Source: Bryum argenteum | Lineage: Eukaryota > Streptophyta > Bryopsida > Bryales > Bryaceae | Direction of reading: 5' to 3' | NCBI GenBank assembly: GCA_037043015.1 | Contig: CM073321.1 | Coordinates: 3,105,001 to 3,169,000 of the forward strand | DNA: 64,000 bases | In this document: one piece after another, positions 23,918 through 35,391 of the stretch | Layout of the letters: every line of letters begins with the position of its first letter | How positions within the stretch are numbered: the first letter of the stretch is position 1 | Notes under the pieces: generated by a model | Told to the model about the DNA's origin: nothing | The model's database searches: none | What the model saw: only the letters and a program-made list of their open reading frames with translations | Made by a program: the position numbers and the translations under genes

Positions 23918-24683
23918 TAATTCTATTAATGATGCTTCTTTGCAAAATATAAGATTGGTGAGAGCGAAAAGAAAAACCTTCGCAAACTTTTTCACAAAAC
24001 TACGTGGGGTGGGTGAGAGAGGAGGGGCAGGTTGGGGGGGGCGGTTTAGGGGGGGAGGGGCGGATTATGGGGGATAGGGGCGAGTTACGAGGGGTAGAGG
24101 CGGGGATCCGGGGGGTAAGGGTGGGTACCTGGGGGGTAGGGGCGAGTACCGGGGGGTAGGGGGGCGGATACCGGAGGGTTAGAGGCGGGTACCGGGGGTA
24201 GCAGCGGGTACTACTACAGCTAGGGGGAAGAAGGGCGGGTATCTGGGGGCCATGGTGGAGAGGGTAAGGGAGAGTGAGGGGAGAGTGAGGAGAGAGAGGG
24301 TGAAGAAGGTGAAGGGAGTGTGAAGGTGAGCGGGGGTGAGGGGGAGGTGAGGGTGAGTGGGGGGTGAGGGTGAGCGGAGGGTGAGAGTGAGGGGGCGGGT
24401 GAGGGTGAGTGGGGGGTGAGGGTGAGCGGAGGGTGAGAGTGAGGGGGCGGGTGAGGGGGAGGTGAGGGTGAGAGTGAGGGGGCGGGAGAGGGGGAGGTGA
24501 GGGGGGGTGCGGGTGAGGGGGCGGGTGAGGGTGAGGGGGGGGTGTGGGTGAGAAGGCGGGTGAGGGTGAGGGGGGGGTTGGGTGAGTGTGAGGAGGGAAT
24601 GGAGAGGGGAGGAGAAGAAAAGAAAGAGAGGAGTGGAGAGAGAAGAGGGGGGAAATGAAGACATAGTCAATCCAATCATAGAA

Positions 24684-24752
24684 AAGTCAAACATTCCCCC
24701 ACTATATCTAGGAAAGTCCAAATCTCGGCTTTAGTGAGGAATGTTTGGACTT
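24684..24752. repeat. hAT hairpin module, variant type
   Basis: Arms AAGTCAAACATTCC and GGAATGTTTGGACTT, one base of difference. A diverged relative of the 23,843 hairpin, standing at the junction of the G-rich tract and the AT-rich block. Its counterpart in the large element is 41,877-41,952. Confidence 0.75.
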
Positions 24753-25159
24753 CATTACCTTAAAAATACCTGGTGTTTGGAAGAAGCGGTCAAGAGGGGA
24801 TCCATAGAAAGATAGAATTGAAGTATCCGTACTTCCCCCTCTTATTCAAATTTGCCCCACCACACACCAATTCTCCCCTCTATTTCAAATTCGAGCTACC
24901 ACATCCCAAATGAATGATCTTAAAATTTGTGCTATTTCTCTCCAATCCCACCTTCTATTATGTTTATTTGATTCTTTTCTTCTCAATGCTATATTACAAA
25001 TAAATTAATCATCCTATTGGTTTAATCATATATTTGATTTTACGATCAAAATTTATATTAAGACTTAAAACTATACTGATGGGTGGTAGTATGGTTATTT
25101 CATTCTTCTTTAAATAACATTTTTATTTTAAAATTAAAAAAAATTTAAAATTAAAAAAA

Positions 25160-25620
25160 CGGAGCAACCCCCTTACGCCCCCTTACCCCCTCCCCTATCC
25201 CACCTACCCCCCCTTACTCCCTCCTATACCCCCCTACCCCCCCTTACTCCCGTACCCTCCCTTACTCCCGTACCCCCCCTTACTCCTGTACCCCCCCTAC
25301 TCCTGTACCCCCCTTACTCCCGTACCCCCTTCCCCCACCCCCGCCCCTCTTCCTTCCCCGCCCCCCCCCCCACTCTCCCGCTCCCGCCCCCCTTCCTTCC
25401 CCCCCCCGCCCCCCTCTCTCCCCGCTCCCCGCCTCTTCCACCCCTTCCATCCTTCCCCCGCCCCCCCCTCCTCACCCGCCCCGCACCTCGCCACCCGCTC
25501 CCCTCTCCTCCTCACCCGCCTCGCCACCAATGTCACCCGCCCCCTCAAAAGTTCACCCACCCTAACAAAAGTTCACCCGCCCTAGCACAATCTCACCCGC
25601 CCTGACGCCACGATGGACTT
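25160..25620. repeat. C-rich spacer of the hAT derivative
   Basis: Pyrimidine tract of CCCCTTACTCCCGTACCC-like units changing to CACCCGCC units near its end. The end piece 'GTCACATCCTACGTGGC' (25,625-25,641) is an inverted version of the left subterminal 'GCCACGTAGGA' sequence. Confidence 0.8.
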
Positions 25621-25689
25621 CACGTCACATCCTACGTGGCTTTTTATTGCAAAGTTTGTTACCTATGAAAAAATTACACCCTCCCTAAA

Positions 25690-27215
25690 CCAAACAGGAG
25701 CCCAAAGTTGAAGCAAGAAAATCTATCTTCATAGAACAACGGTAAGCTATAGAAAAAAGAATTTTCATAGTGAAGCAACACAACAGCAACCGCCACCAAA
25801 ATTCCAAAATGAAACAACATCCACTAATTGTCCTCTAATTATGTCAATGTTACATACGACACTCTAGCAAGAATGTTCAATCCTTGAGGAACCAACCCTA
25901 CCATCTCAAAATTCAATTTATAGGGGTCAACCCTAAGCAAACAATGACATGTCGTGGAAATCTCAAATAGAAGTAAGAAAAGACACATGGATCTCTTGTA
26001 CATATCCATGACACTTTTCCAGATCTCGTATATTCTGTACAAATGAATATCAAAAGCACAGTAAAAAAAGGTAGATATCTAGGGCACATACCAATGCTTA
26101 AACAAGAGCTCATGATTCTTGCTGTCAAGGTGCCAAGGAGAGTCTCTTGCTCCTTCTCTAACTCCAAAGTTTGTGCAAGCTCTTGAAGAACAGCATGCAA
26201 TTGTCCAAATCCAAAACTTCGGAACCAAGAGAGGTGAGCCAATGTCCCACAATCTACACCCGCACACATGCTTGACAACCTAATTAAACTAAAAAGCAGC
26301 ATAAGAAGGGTGGTATAAATGCCCACAAGTACTAACCACAATGTCCTTAAATGGCTCAAGCACAAGGCACATGGCTGCATCACTATTGGGTAAGACACTT
26401 GGATGTTCCATTAGGATCAAATAGTGAGCAATGGAGAGTAGGTCTCATAGTGATTCCAACTTCTCCCCTCTTGACATGCGTAAGTTAGAACACCAAAGTA
26501 TCCAACTGTTTCCTCAAACAAAAGTGCCTACCTCAGAACTTTTCACACCTCACAGAACACGCATTGAGCTCAACCACAGCAGTTTTATAGTTAAGCTTTG
26601 CATCCTTCAGAATCTCCTAAAAAAACTTCTTCTTTCTTCAAATGGTCGGCTTCTGCATAAACTTCAGTTGTATATCACGTGGTACAGAATGTACCTTGCC
26701 CAGTACAGAATTGACCTTGTGCACTTGTGCGATCTTCTCTTCGGTATGGTGGAGGACCCCTTCTTCCTGAGAAACATTACTCTGTAGCTCAGCCTTGAGT
26801 TTGTTGCCGGTAAGGCAATTCAAAGTAATGACATGAAGTTGCATGGCAACTGACTTTACCAAGGTTGACAATTCTTCTACAATTTTCTCTCTCTTAAGGC
26901 CAGACTATTGGTCAAGGAGGACCTCTTCCTTTATATATTTCGGCACTACAAAACTTCTAGCCTTAGGATCATGAAAAGGCTCATGAATGCCCTCCTCCTT
27001 AAAGAGTTTGTCCTTAGTTTTGCCAATTATTTTGCCTAGAGCCCTCAAAGACAACTCCACTTTTTTTAACCACTTGCTTCTTTGGTTTCTATTAGACACA
27101 GCAACAAACTCAGGTTTCTTTTTGACCTTCAAAGATGTCAACAAGAGATCGTAGCTTTTGTGGATTCTTGCCTTTGTTGGAGTGTTGTAACGTGTTTTCC
27201 TAGTTCTCACCCAGA
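25690..27215 (-). other. Minus-strand exon-like fragments, unassigned
   Basis: Protein-like minus-strand frames: 27210-26905 (Lys-rich, 'KWLKKVELSLRALGKIIGKT', 'EGIHEPFHDPKARSFVVP'), 26871-26638 ('SVAMQLHVITLNCLTGNKLK', 'VSQEEGVLHHTEEKIAQVHK'), 26280-26090 ('FGFGQLHAVLQELAQTLELE'). Helical, charged, compatible with coiled-coil exons of one gene broken by the hAT derivative on one side and the GC-rich island on the other. No family recognised, and no splice-consistent model was built. Confidence 0.25.
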
Positions 27216-27229
27216 TAGCCTTTTCATGT

Positions 27230-30200
27230 GGTAAAAAGGCGCTTTTCAGGACAACAACCCGAGTACTCGTTCCACGGAGACATTATGAAGTGCAGGGACA
27301 GCAGTACCTACCAGTTAGCAAACCCGGACTTACCCTATCTTGGTATCCACGAACCAACCACGTATCCTGCCTCTTGTCCGGGTATTGATACGCTGACAAG
27401 AAGAGGGTTTGGTTTAGTTTAACCTCTGTATACACCTCCGAGGGGTTTCCCCGGACTTGATTAGGTGGGGGGATTAAGCCACCCTTTACGTTGATTATCG
27501 TAACCGGAAATGTCACCTAGTTATTTATCTCTTCTTTATCTCTTGTCTAGGTGCTTCCCTTACATTGCCCTCTACGCCTAGGAGTTCAAACCCGTGCGCA
27601 TGTCACTAAGGGGTGTGCAGTTCTCCTATTACCCGGTTATAACGACTCACTACTCATGACAGTAGGTACCGGGTTTCCAGTATGGAGGTAGTGCAACCAG
27701 TCTAAAGTTCACCCCTAGCACCTTATAGTCAGCCTCCCTACTTGGAGTATCAGCAATCCCGGGGATCTCAACCGGGTCAATCCCCGGGAGTTGGTTAGGC
27801 GACGGAAATCCCCTCCTAGTCGCTGTTATCTCGGAAAGCTGCTGGGGCAGACATGACTTCCTTTCCAGTGCGAGATGCTGTTCACCGGCCGCACTCCTTT
27901 CACTCGACTTCTCTTCCTTTCTCTCCCCTCTCTGCTCAACCACAAAACCGCTACCTCACTTGTCGGAACAGCAAGGGCTCTCTGCCCTATCTACACTACC
28001 CCGACCCACCATGCAACCCAAGAAACAAGAAGACAAATACACAAGGAAAATGGGGGAAGAAACGTACTTGCAACTGAATTAGGGGAGATGAAAGCACAAA
28101 AAGACCCTGAGGGAGTCGCCCTCCCCCGACTAATTAGCGGATCCATCCTGGGTATACCCGGAAGAGGACAAAACTCCGCGAATCTAGGATCTTCTAAAGA
28201 TTTAACCTTGTTGGTCGTGCGCAGCTATTCTCCTACCCGCATTTAAGACAATCTAATCTACTTAGGTTCTTACCATGCCTGGCCATAGTTACCTACTGGA
28301 AGTTACCCGGGCCTAGTCGTCTCTCTTCCTCTTCGCGGACATCGCAGCGTCAGGAACTCCAGACATGCTGACATCCTCCGTCTTCAATCTGAGCCGTGAA
28401 GTGACCTCCTCGTCGCTTTCTGGCCTCTCGATTGTAGGGCAAAGTACTCCTTCCTCCATGATATCTGTATCCCTAGAGAATACTGAAGCGGAGGTATCCT
28501 GCAGTGCTTCTCCGGTATGCGGTATATCTACCATTTCCTCAGGAATAAGGAGGGGAATTTTGGGGTGTCGTTGAATCACGGTGAATGCTTCTCTGTCAGG
28601 AGACTCTGACAGGAGGATCACGTCTCGACCGTGCTGAGAAGTGAGTACCACCTGCTCCTGTCCGGGGCTCTGGACATCAAGTCACATTCCTCCCTCTGGT
28701 TGGATTGTGGCCTCAACGATGGGAGCAGGGCCCCCATCCATGGCAACCACAACCCTGTCCGGTGGGTTGGGCAAGGGGGACAATGCCTGGCTCCCTTCTT
28801 TTTGCTGGGTGAGTGGTAGGGCTTCAGGTTCAAGCAATGCCATCTCCGAGTTTGAGGCCACTGTCGTGGTCAGATCCTCCATTGCCACCGGGCTGGCTAA
28901 CTCCTCCTTGTCCACCTGGACGATCTCAGGTACTCCAGGATTAGCCACGCTAGGCGGTTCTACCGGAGCCTCCAGTTGGGGTGCCTCTCCCGAAAAGGAT
29001 TTGGCCATCTCCCTTCTTCTTGCTGGACTTTGGTGCCGGTTTGGGCTCTCCCCACATATCCCCCTCCGGGATTGGAGCCTGTTCTTGGCCCTCCGCAGGA
29101 TTGTCAGCCAGGAGAAGAGCCGCTATGGGCTGGCCGAGAGCGGAGCTCCCTCGGCTTCCTGTACTCCCTTGGCAGCTGCAAGAACTCCATCCGCGGGGAT
29201 TACCTCTCCTAGAAAGAGATCCCGCCTGTGCTCCATGACTATCCGGAGGTAAGTTTTCTCCCCGAGTTTAGACACTCATAGTGAGCGTACAAGTTTAGAT
29301 CGATACAGGAAGGGCGCCAGGGGGCAGACCTTTGTGCTGGTGGTCTTCTTCGCTGCCCGGGTGATTACCTCCTTGAGGATGATTCCCCATCCTATCCTCT
29401 TCTTGGCCCAGTAGGACTCTATGATCGCCTTCAAGAGCCTGTTAGTGACAAACGCCGGCTTCTCAGGGTTGAAGATCAGTGCCAGGAACCTTAGTAGGCG
29501 CCGTTCCCTGGCAGCCTTGCAATCCTCCATCCGGTACTCATCGTGCTCGTGCGCCGGGTTGTGAAACATGTCACTGAGCGTCGTATCATTCCGCACCTGG
29601 ATGTAAGTCGTGGCCGAATTTGGGAAGTTGTAGGTAGCTCTCTAGCAAGCCTCCTGCCAGAACTCTAGTTTTGCAAGGACTGGGTTGTCCGCGAAGTTGG
29701 GCGGATCCGGTTCGGCCACAAACTTCTCGATGATCCCTTGCGTCCTCTATGTTTTAGGCCACCCAGTACACTCCCATGCATTCCATCATGGTGAGGTCCT
29801 GGACTAGCTGTGCCCGGGCATCCTCCTACAGCAGGATGCGGACTTTGATGACTTTCCTCCGGGTACGCGCCATTCTGTCTACACGCGCTGCTCCGCGTAC
29901 CTCGTTTCCTGGCTATGGCATTCCTGACGAACGCCGTGAGGGAGATGAATTGTGCGTGCGAGAAACCGGATGCAGCGGAGTCGGCGAGCACGGAAAACGA
30001 GGAAGATGAAAAGAAGGCGGTATCCTGGCCGTAACCGCGCTAAAGTTAAAACGGGGAGGGACTCGTCCAGGTCGTTGGCGGCGCGTCATAAACACAATCA
30101 TGTCAGTCCTGGTCTGTCGGCGCCGCCGCCACTGTTTCCGTACCCGGCCCGACCCAAGCTCCCATATCTGGGTAGATCTATACCCGGCCGGACGGTATCC

Positions 30201-30440
30201 GGCCCGGGTTTGCATCCGGGGTTTCAGAGTTCCCGGACAAACCCTGTCCGGGTCTCGCACAGCCGGAATACGGCTGGCTTGGTTGAACGCGGGTTGCTAA
30301 CAAAACAAAAAAAAGTTTTAAAAATTTACCTAAATTAATCCTGCCTCCTAAGCTTAAGGATGTAACCGAGTAGGCACGTCCCTAGCTAAACTATCTTTAC
30401 CCTGTCTTTACCTGGATAGGCTATTGTATAAGCCTTTATT
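27230..30440. other. GC-rich, CCGG-dense island, unclassified
   Basis: About 3.2 kb of clearly higher GC than both flanks, dense in CCGG/CCCGG(G) tetramers and short palindromes (for example 'ACCCGGCCGGACGGTATCCG' at 30,173). Minus-strand frames at 29596-29276 ('MRNDTTLSDMFHNPAHEHDE', 'KPAFVTNRLLKAIIESYWAK'), 29008-28682 (acidic, Pro-rich) and 28651-28313 look protein-like but match no family I recognise. AGCCTTT occurs at both edges (about 27,219 and 30,433), which might be a target duplication. No long terminal repeats were seen. Confidence 0.35.
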
Positions 30441-30442
30441 CT

Positions 30443-30760
30443 TTACAAGCTCCTACTCCTAATTACTATCCGGATCCAAGTAAGTGAATGCGGAAAAACA
30501 GGGTTTGATATGGGAAGCCCATATGTCTCGAATTCCTCATCTGTAACAGCACAAGGAGGAAGATGAAGCTTCAGTGATGCCAACTTCTCCACCTCCTTCT
30601 CTGTAGCACTCTTCTTAACATTTTCATTGCTACGACCATCACCAATGGGAGGTACGGGAGCATCATTGTCGTCCTCAAAGTCGCAGACTCCTGGTTTGAC
30701 GTCTCTCAAAGCGTAATTGAACGGCTTATTGTTGGTGGGGAACGTCGCACTGCTCACCAA
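30443..30760 (-). other. Minus-strand exon-like fragment, unassigned
   Basis: An open 105-codon frame with 'VTDEEFETYGLPISNPVFPH' and 'ATEKEVEKLASLKLHLPPC'. AT-rich context, adjoining the right edge of the GC-rich island, and possibly upstream of the fragments at 27.2-25.9 kb. No family recognised. Confidence 0.25.
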
Positions 30761-30769
30761 TCAGTCTTG

Positions 30770-31980
30770 TTCTTTGATCTAAAATCTGTGCAAAAATTCC
30801 ATATTTTCCGCTGCAAATACAACAACAGAATGATTAACAAACTGTACAACGTTGCATGAAAGTATAACATTGACTGTTTAGTACTAATTGTATTGTAATT
30901 AAGTACGTGATGAAACCCTCATGCAAATTTTTGAGGAAATCTGGCTTTGCGTCTACCTTAGTATTGAACTTCTAGAGTTAGTACTGAAACCCTGTGGTTA
31001 TTTAAGTGTACTTATATTTGATAAGACACGTAAAGGAACCATGCAAAAACACAAACACCGCCACCCAACTCAAATATGATCGAAGGTTCAAAACGGCAAA
31101 GTCGACGAAGATTGCTACGAGCCTCTGACTTGCTATCGACAACGTACGGTGAACACAAATTCGAACGTCGAAGGAGCCATTGTGCTCTATCGTGCTCCAC
31201 AAAGGACAAAATAATGAAAGTCCTTCAATTTTGGTAGTGCAAGAGAAATTCTTGCTGAAAAGATAAGAAGTATGTATTAGCTAGACAATGACCAGAATAG
31301 AAACCAAAAAGGGCTCCTCTCACTGATTGATGTAGTACAAACAAGTACGAATCCTACAAACCCAGTACAATGAAGTTTACAAGGAAGTCAATTAGGATTT
31401 CAGGAGAATGAGGCAATATATAGACCTACATCTCCGTTGCAACAAACGGCAGGGTATTTTTTGCCTTCCCCAAAATATAATAGTTATTCAATCAAGACAT
31501 ATAGTAATTATATGCTACTAATAAATAAAAATTGACAAAAAAGCTTTTAAACTCATATATCAGATTACTGAACCTTTGAGCCAAATTTCTTACATTTTTT
31601 TATCTTTGGCGATGAGTTTATCTTCGCCTAGAGCAAGATATGGTAGACAATGAATTGTAACTTATATATAGCTATTCAAAACGTATACTTCATAAAAACA
31701 AACATTCGTAATGAGTACATACGTGCAAAACCTGTCACTGTGCAGTACAAACTTTTAATGTTGGTACTCATTTTAAGGTTCCATTCTTTAGCAATGAGGA
31801 ATTAGTTGTTCAATCTCAAATGTAGACAAGGTGCACTACTATACCTACAAATTATTTTCTAGAAAATGTAAAAACATCTAGTCTAAAATGGGGTCTAAAC
31901 TTTCACCTCACCCGGAAATTATGCCATGACTATGATTTTGTACAAGTGTAGTGTGAGTTTTCTTTTGAAGAAACCCTCTC
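30770..31980. other. AT-rich spacer, no gene seen
   Basis: Only short shadow frames on both strands. The 5' part of DUF7869-like copy B would be expected here, but I could not recognise it, so it is lost or too decayed. Confidence 0.45.
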
Positions 31981-31989
31981 TCTGAAAGT

Positions 31990-32320
31990 CTGAAGTTGCT
32001 TTCGATGGTGTAGAGATGTATATGGATTCGCTCATTCTTCTTCCGGCAGCACCAATCTCGACTACGACTCTTCCTCCGGTGCTGCACATGCAACTTGATA
32101 ATGCTTGCTAGAATAGTAACGAATCGGCTTGTTTTTGCATTCATTTTACTGCTGCATATAAGGGCGTATTTTAAAAAAATACTTTCACATTGTGAGTCCC
32201 ACCGATGAAGATATTGCTGCTCTAGTCGAGCGAAGGAGTAATAAGCTCAAGAGCACGAGCGACCCTGCCGTTCCCCTTCTCATAAGATCCTTTCTAGACT
32301 CTAAAGATGAGCCGGTATTT
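31990..32320 (+). pseudogene. DUF7869-like gene, copy B, 5' segment
   Basis: Frames give 'EMYMDSLILLPAAPISTTTL', 'PPVLHMQLDNAC', 'FHFTAAYKGVF'-type sequence and 'SPTDEDIAALVERRSNKLKS', 'DPAVPLLIRSFLDSKDEPV', aligning with copy A ('SPVLHVQLDNAASDNKT', 'RHTHEDICALFERWS', 'PLLMKSFMDAEALPV'). Several stops. The sequence stops exactly at the hAT left end and resumes at 45,416. The 8 bp next to the element, CGGTATTT (32,313-32,320), is the left target duplication. Confidence 0.75.
32313..32320. repeat. Left target-site duplication of the hAT
   Basis: CGGTATTT, paired with CGGTTATT at 45,416-45,423 (one-base slip). The uninterrupted reading of the split gene, '..DEPV' then 'IFYLIEEALDFE', agrees with one duplicated octamer. 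Confidence 0.75.
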
Positions 32321-32524
32321 CAAGGTTGTCATACCGGGCGGGCACGCAGCCCGCCCGTTCGCCTTGTCCGTCCGATTGAGCTCTCGCTCACCCAATACGG
32401 TCAAACCTCCGTTGACTTTTCGTTCAGGTAAAAAAATGAGGATGTGGCAAGGGTTTGGGTAAAAACCAAGCCACTTGGCCGCCACGTACGCGCCACGTAC
32501 GCGCCACGTAGGACTGAGGACAGG

Positions 32525-32930
32525 GCGGGTGAAAGAAGGTAGGGGCGGGTGAAGGGGGGCCAGGGCGGGTAAGAGGGGTTCGGGGCGGAGGAGGGGGCCG
32601 AGCGGGGAAGGGGGGGGAGAGGGACGGGGAGCGGGGCGGGGAAGGGGTGTAGGGCGAGGAAGGGGGTGTAGGGCGAGGAAGGGGGGGCAAGGTGGGGCAA
32701 GGGGGGGGCAAGGGGGGGAGAGGGAGCAAGGGGGGGGAGGGCAAGGAGGGGGGGGGGGGGGGGGGGAGGGGGCAAGCGGGGGGGGGGGGGGGGCGAGGAG
32801 GGGGGGGGGGGGCAAGCGAGGAGGGGGCAAGGCGGAGAGAGGAGGGCAGGGTGGGGGAGGGCAGGGTGGAGGAGGGGGGGCAAGGGGGGGAGGGGGGGCA
32901 AGGAGGAGGGGTTGGGCCCACCCTGCTTTT
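32525..32930. repeat. G-rich tract after hAT left end
   Basis: GGGCGGGTGA-type units pass into long G-runs (up to 16 or more G near 32,750-32,810) with GGCAAG interruptions. Strongly strand-asymmetric and able in principle to form G-quadruplexes. Long Pro-rich minus-strand frames here are composition artefacts. Confidence 0.85.
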
Positions 32931-32967
32931 CCTTTTCCACACTCCAAGTGTCCCCACACCCCTCCCC

Positions 32968-33112
32968 TATAAAAGCCAAGTTGTTTCATTATTCACCTCA
33001 CTCCGCTAGTTGCCAGGAACTACTTCTTCATTGAGTTAGTGTGGGCACTCGGTGGGGTGTTTTTTCAGCACGAGGGAGGAGCTTTTGCCGTTTTTTTCTT
33101 AGATTCAAAATG
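32968..33112 (+). promoter_or_regulatory. Promoter/leader cassette of hAT gene 1
   Basis: TATAAAAG at 32,968, then 'ATTCACCTCACTCC', 'TTTTCAGCACGAGGGAGGAG' and a T-run just before ATG 33,110. TATA to ATG is 142 bp, identical to genes 2 and 4. The leader is related to theirs ('TTT(C/T)AGCACA..GGA.GG..TTTT..TTTTTT') but more diverged. Confidence 0.7.
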
Positions 33113-34196
33113 GAGGGTGAAGGGAGCCAAGGTTTGAGTATGCGACACGGAAATCAAGATTTAGAAACCCCCGATGACAGTCCTGAGGAAACAGAGGAAA
33201 TTCCAAAGGAGACAGAATCTACAAACCCTTCTTCATAGGGATCACGGAAAAAAAAAGGAAAAAAGAAAAAAAGTAAGGGGTCAAAAAAGAACAATTTGAT
33301 CTTGCTACGGGAGGAAGAGACACCACTTATGCCAATCGAGGAGTATCTCGAATTTGCTCGACGGAGTGGTATACATTTCTATGAGATACGAACTATGCCA
33401 GATTTGCATAGGTCTTATATTGGGGCGAATGAGGAAGGATACTACAATTTGTGTCAGGAGCTTCACCAATACCTGGAGCGTTGTTTTGAAAACAATTACG
33501 AACTTTGTGATTGAACCAACTTCTACGACCACGGTGCATGGTTGGACCTCAGACTCGAGGCTATCCGATTTACAACTACGTTGGGTTGTAGCATTCCGTA
33601 AACGACGACATGACTTGGCATTGACGTTACTTGTCATTGTGGAAAAGTGTCATAAACAAAATTATCTACACAACGACATTACTCCAACCAATGTTCTATT
33701 GCATTTCGATGATTGGAAACCAAATACGGTTTAGATCGAGCTTTGTGATTGGGGGATTTCAAGTCGAGTGGTAGAAGAAGTGCCATCCAAGTATGGATAT
33801 GTGAAGCAATAGGAGTTGGATGAAGAACGCACTTGGCGAAAATTTGTGGCACCGGAATTATGGTTTTTGTATGGTCCACGCGGTTCTGACAATCCCCTTG
33901 AGGTTATGGAATGCAAACTTATATATTCCAAGGCAGCTGATGCATTCTCCGCCGGGTGGTTAGCACAACACATTTGGCAAGAAGAGTACGATATGAAGTA
34001 CTTTATGCCACACCGCACAGACTGCGCCATGAAAAAGGAGTATCTCAAGTTCAAATTAAAAGCCCTCCAGGACCCAGATGTATCTAAAAGATTGACCGTG
34101 TCTGATATTATTGTGGCCTTGGAAAAGTATCCATTTAGTTGGACCATGCCCATGTGTTTTTTCCGTAATTCAGCTATTTTGTTTAGCGGTCTCTAA
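33110..34196 (+). pseudogene. Protein-kinase-like gene carried by hAT (gene 1)
   Basis: ATG 33,110 opens an acidic, then Lys-rich N-terminus ('EETEEIPKETES', 'KKKGKKKKSKGSKK'). The C-terminal half has kinase motifs in order: catalytic loop 'YLHNDITPTNVLLHFD' (H-x-D....N), 'ELCDWGISS' (DWG for DFG), 'VAPELWF' (APE), 'DAFSAGWLAQHIW' (D.WS.G) and 'DPDVSKRLTVSDIIV' (DP..R.T). No glycine loop or clear VAIK lysine is visible upstream, so the N-lobe is diverged or lost. Defects: TAG at 33,236, 33,732 and about 33,810, and a frame change near 33,500. About 360 residues if continuous. I recognise it as kinase-like but not its subfamily. A captured host gene or a long-term element gene are both possible. 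Confidence 0.7.
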
Positions 34197-34439
34197 AGTT
34201 AGCGTGTGCCTATTGTATGTAGAAGGATTGCATGGATAATTAAAATACTATATGTACTTCCAATTGTGCACATACATATAATATACGCGACAACTTCTCT
34301 TATTCGATGCATTTCTACATCTTTGTATGATATATTTAATTGCATTGTTTTGGTTTGGGTGCACATATTTATTGGTTCTATACCTTGCCAAATACCACTC
34401 AACCTATGCATGAATCGGTTTGTAAATACCACGAAAAGA

Positions 34440-35225
34440 AATATTTTAAAAAATCAAAAAAAAAATTTAAACAATTAAACAAAAAGTTAAAAAAAAGTAT
34501 AAAAAAGTGAAAATAAGTAAAGAACGCTGCTACCCCCCTTACCCCCCCCCCCGCTACCCCCTTAACCTTTCTTCTACCCCCTCTACCTCGCCCCTATCCT
34601 CGCCCCCCCTAACCCCCCTCCTCCTAACCCCCCTCCCCTTCTCTATAAAATTTTTTAAAAATATTTAAATATATTTAAAAATTTATATAAAAATTTATAA
34701 AAAAAAATTTTAAAAATTTTAAAAAATTTTAAATTTTTTTTTAAAAAAGTCCAAAAAAATTTTAAAAATATTACAACCCCCCCATTCCCCCCTATCCCCC
34801 TTAATCCCTCTCTTACCCCCTCTACCCTCGCCCCCTACTCCCTCTACCCCTCCCTAACCACCCTCCCCCACCCCTAACCTCCCCCCCCGCCCCCTACCCC
34901 CGCCCCCTACTCCCTCTACCCCTCCCTAACCACCCTCCCCCACCCCTAACCTCCCCTTCCGCCCCTACCCCTCTACCTCCCCCCCTAACCCCCCCCCCCC
35001 GCCCCCTCCCTCCCCCTCTCTCTCACCCCCCTACTCCGCCCTAGCCTCCCCTACCCCCCCCGCTCCCTCCCTTGCCCTATCACTCCCCCTACCCCGCCCT
35101 AGCCTCTCCCTCTTCCGCCCTGGCCCCCTCCTCCCCAGCCCTGGCCCCCCCCCCCCGTGTCCCCCCCCTCGGCCCGATCCCCCCTCTCGTTTTGGAGAAT
35201 CCGCACTAGCTTGGTGCTAGGGTCG
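34440..35225. repeat. A/T-rich then C-rich spacer upstream of hAT gene 2
   Basis: Poly(A)/AAATTTT tracts at 34,440-34,770 alternate with CCCCCTACC/CCCCTCC pyrimidine tracts at 34,535-34,640 and 34,775-35,180. A ~60-bp piece ('CCCCCTACTCCCTCTACCCC' and on) is duplicated at about 34,830 and 34,905. The same kind of AT-plus-C spacer precedes the transposase gene at 42,300-42,770. Confidence 0.75.
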
Positions 35226-35233
35226 GTTGGGGG

Positions 35234-35391
35234 GGGGTCCAACCACTATATAAGAGGCGGACCCTCCATTTGTAACCCGTCCTTCCTAGCTCCAACGATT
35301 CACTCCTCCTCACAAGGGTTGGATTCAGGATTGAGGAAGGCGTTTCAGCACATTTGGGGAAGATTTTCGAATTTTTTTGTCTACAACGATG
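35234..35391 (+). promoter_or_regulatory. Promoter/leader cassette of hAT gene 2
   Basis: GGTCCAACCACTATATAAG with TATA at 35,247, then 'CATTTGTAACCCG', 'CCTAGCTCCAACGATTCACT', 'TTTCAGCACATTTGGGGAAG' and ATG 35,389. It is near-identical block by block to the cassette at 42,798-42,954, and the TATA-ATG distance is 142 bp in both. Confidence 0.85.

Larger units (their letters stand above)
22656..25690 (+). mobile_element. Internally deleted hAT derivative
   Basis: The left end is the same as the large element at 32,321 (CAAGGTTGTCATACCGGGCG and the following ~200 bp of subterminal sequence). Then a G-rich tract, the tail of gene 3 (from about 23149), its 3' flank, a ~75-bp hairpin, a G-rich tract, a second hairpin, the AT-rich block (24,650-25,150), a C-rich tract, and a right subterminal piece 'TTTTTATTGCAAAGTTTG..ACCTATGAAAAAATTAC'. 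Kinase, coiled-coil gene, RING domain and transposase are absent. The last ~130 bp with the right inverted repeat are missing, so no target duplication can be paired. Order and sequence match the large element by eye. Confidence 0.85.

Noticed and set aside
32294-32989. Long Pro-rich minus-strand frames (also at 24,179-24,721, 25,297-25,560, 39,421-39,951 and 41,446-41,886)
   Set aside because: They arise because G-rich tracts lack stop codons on the opposite strand; three frames are open at once and there is no domain.
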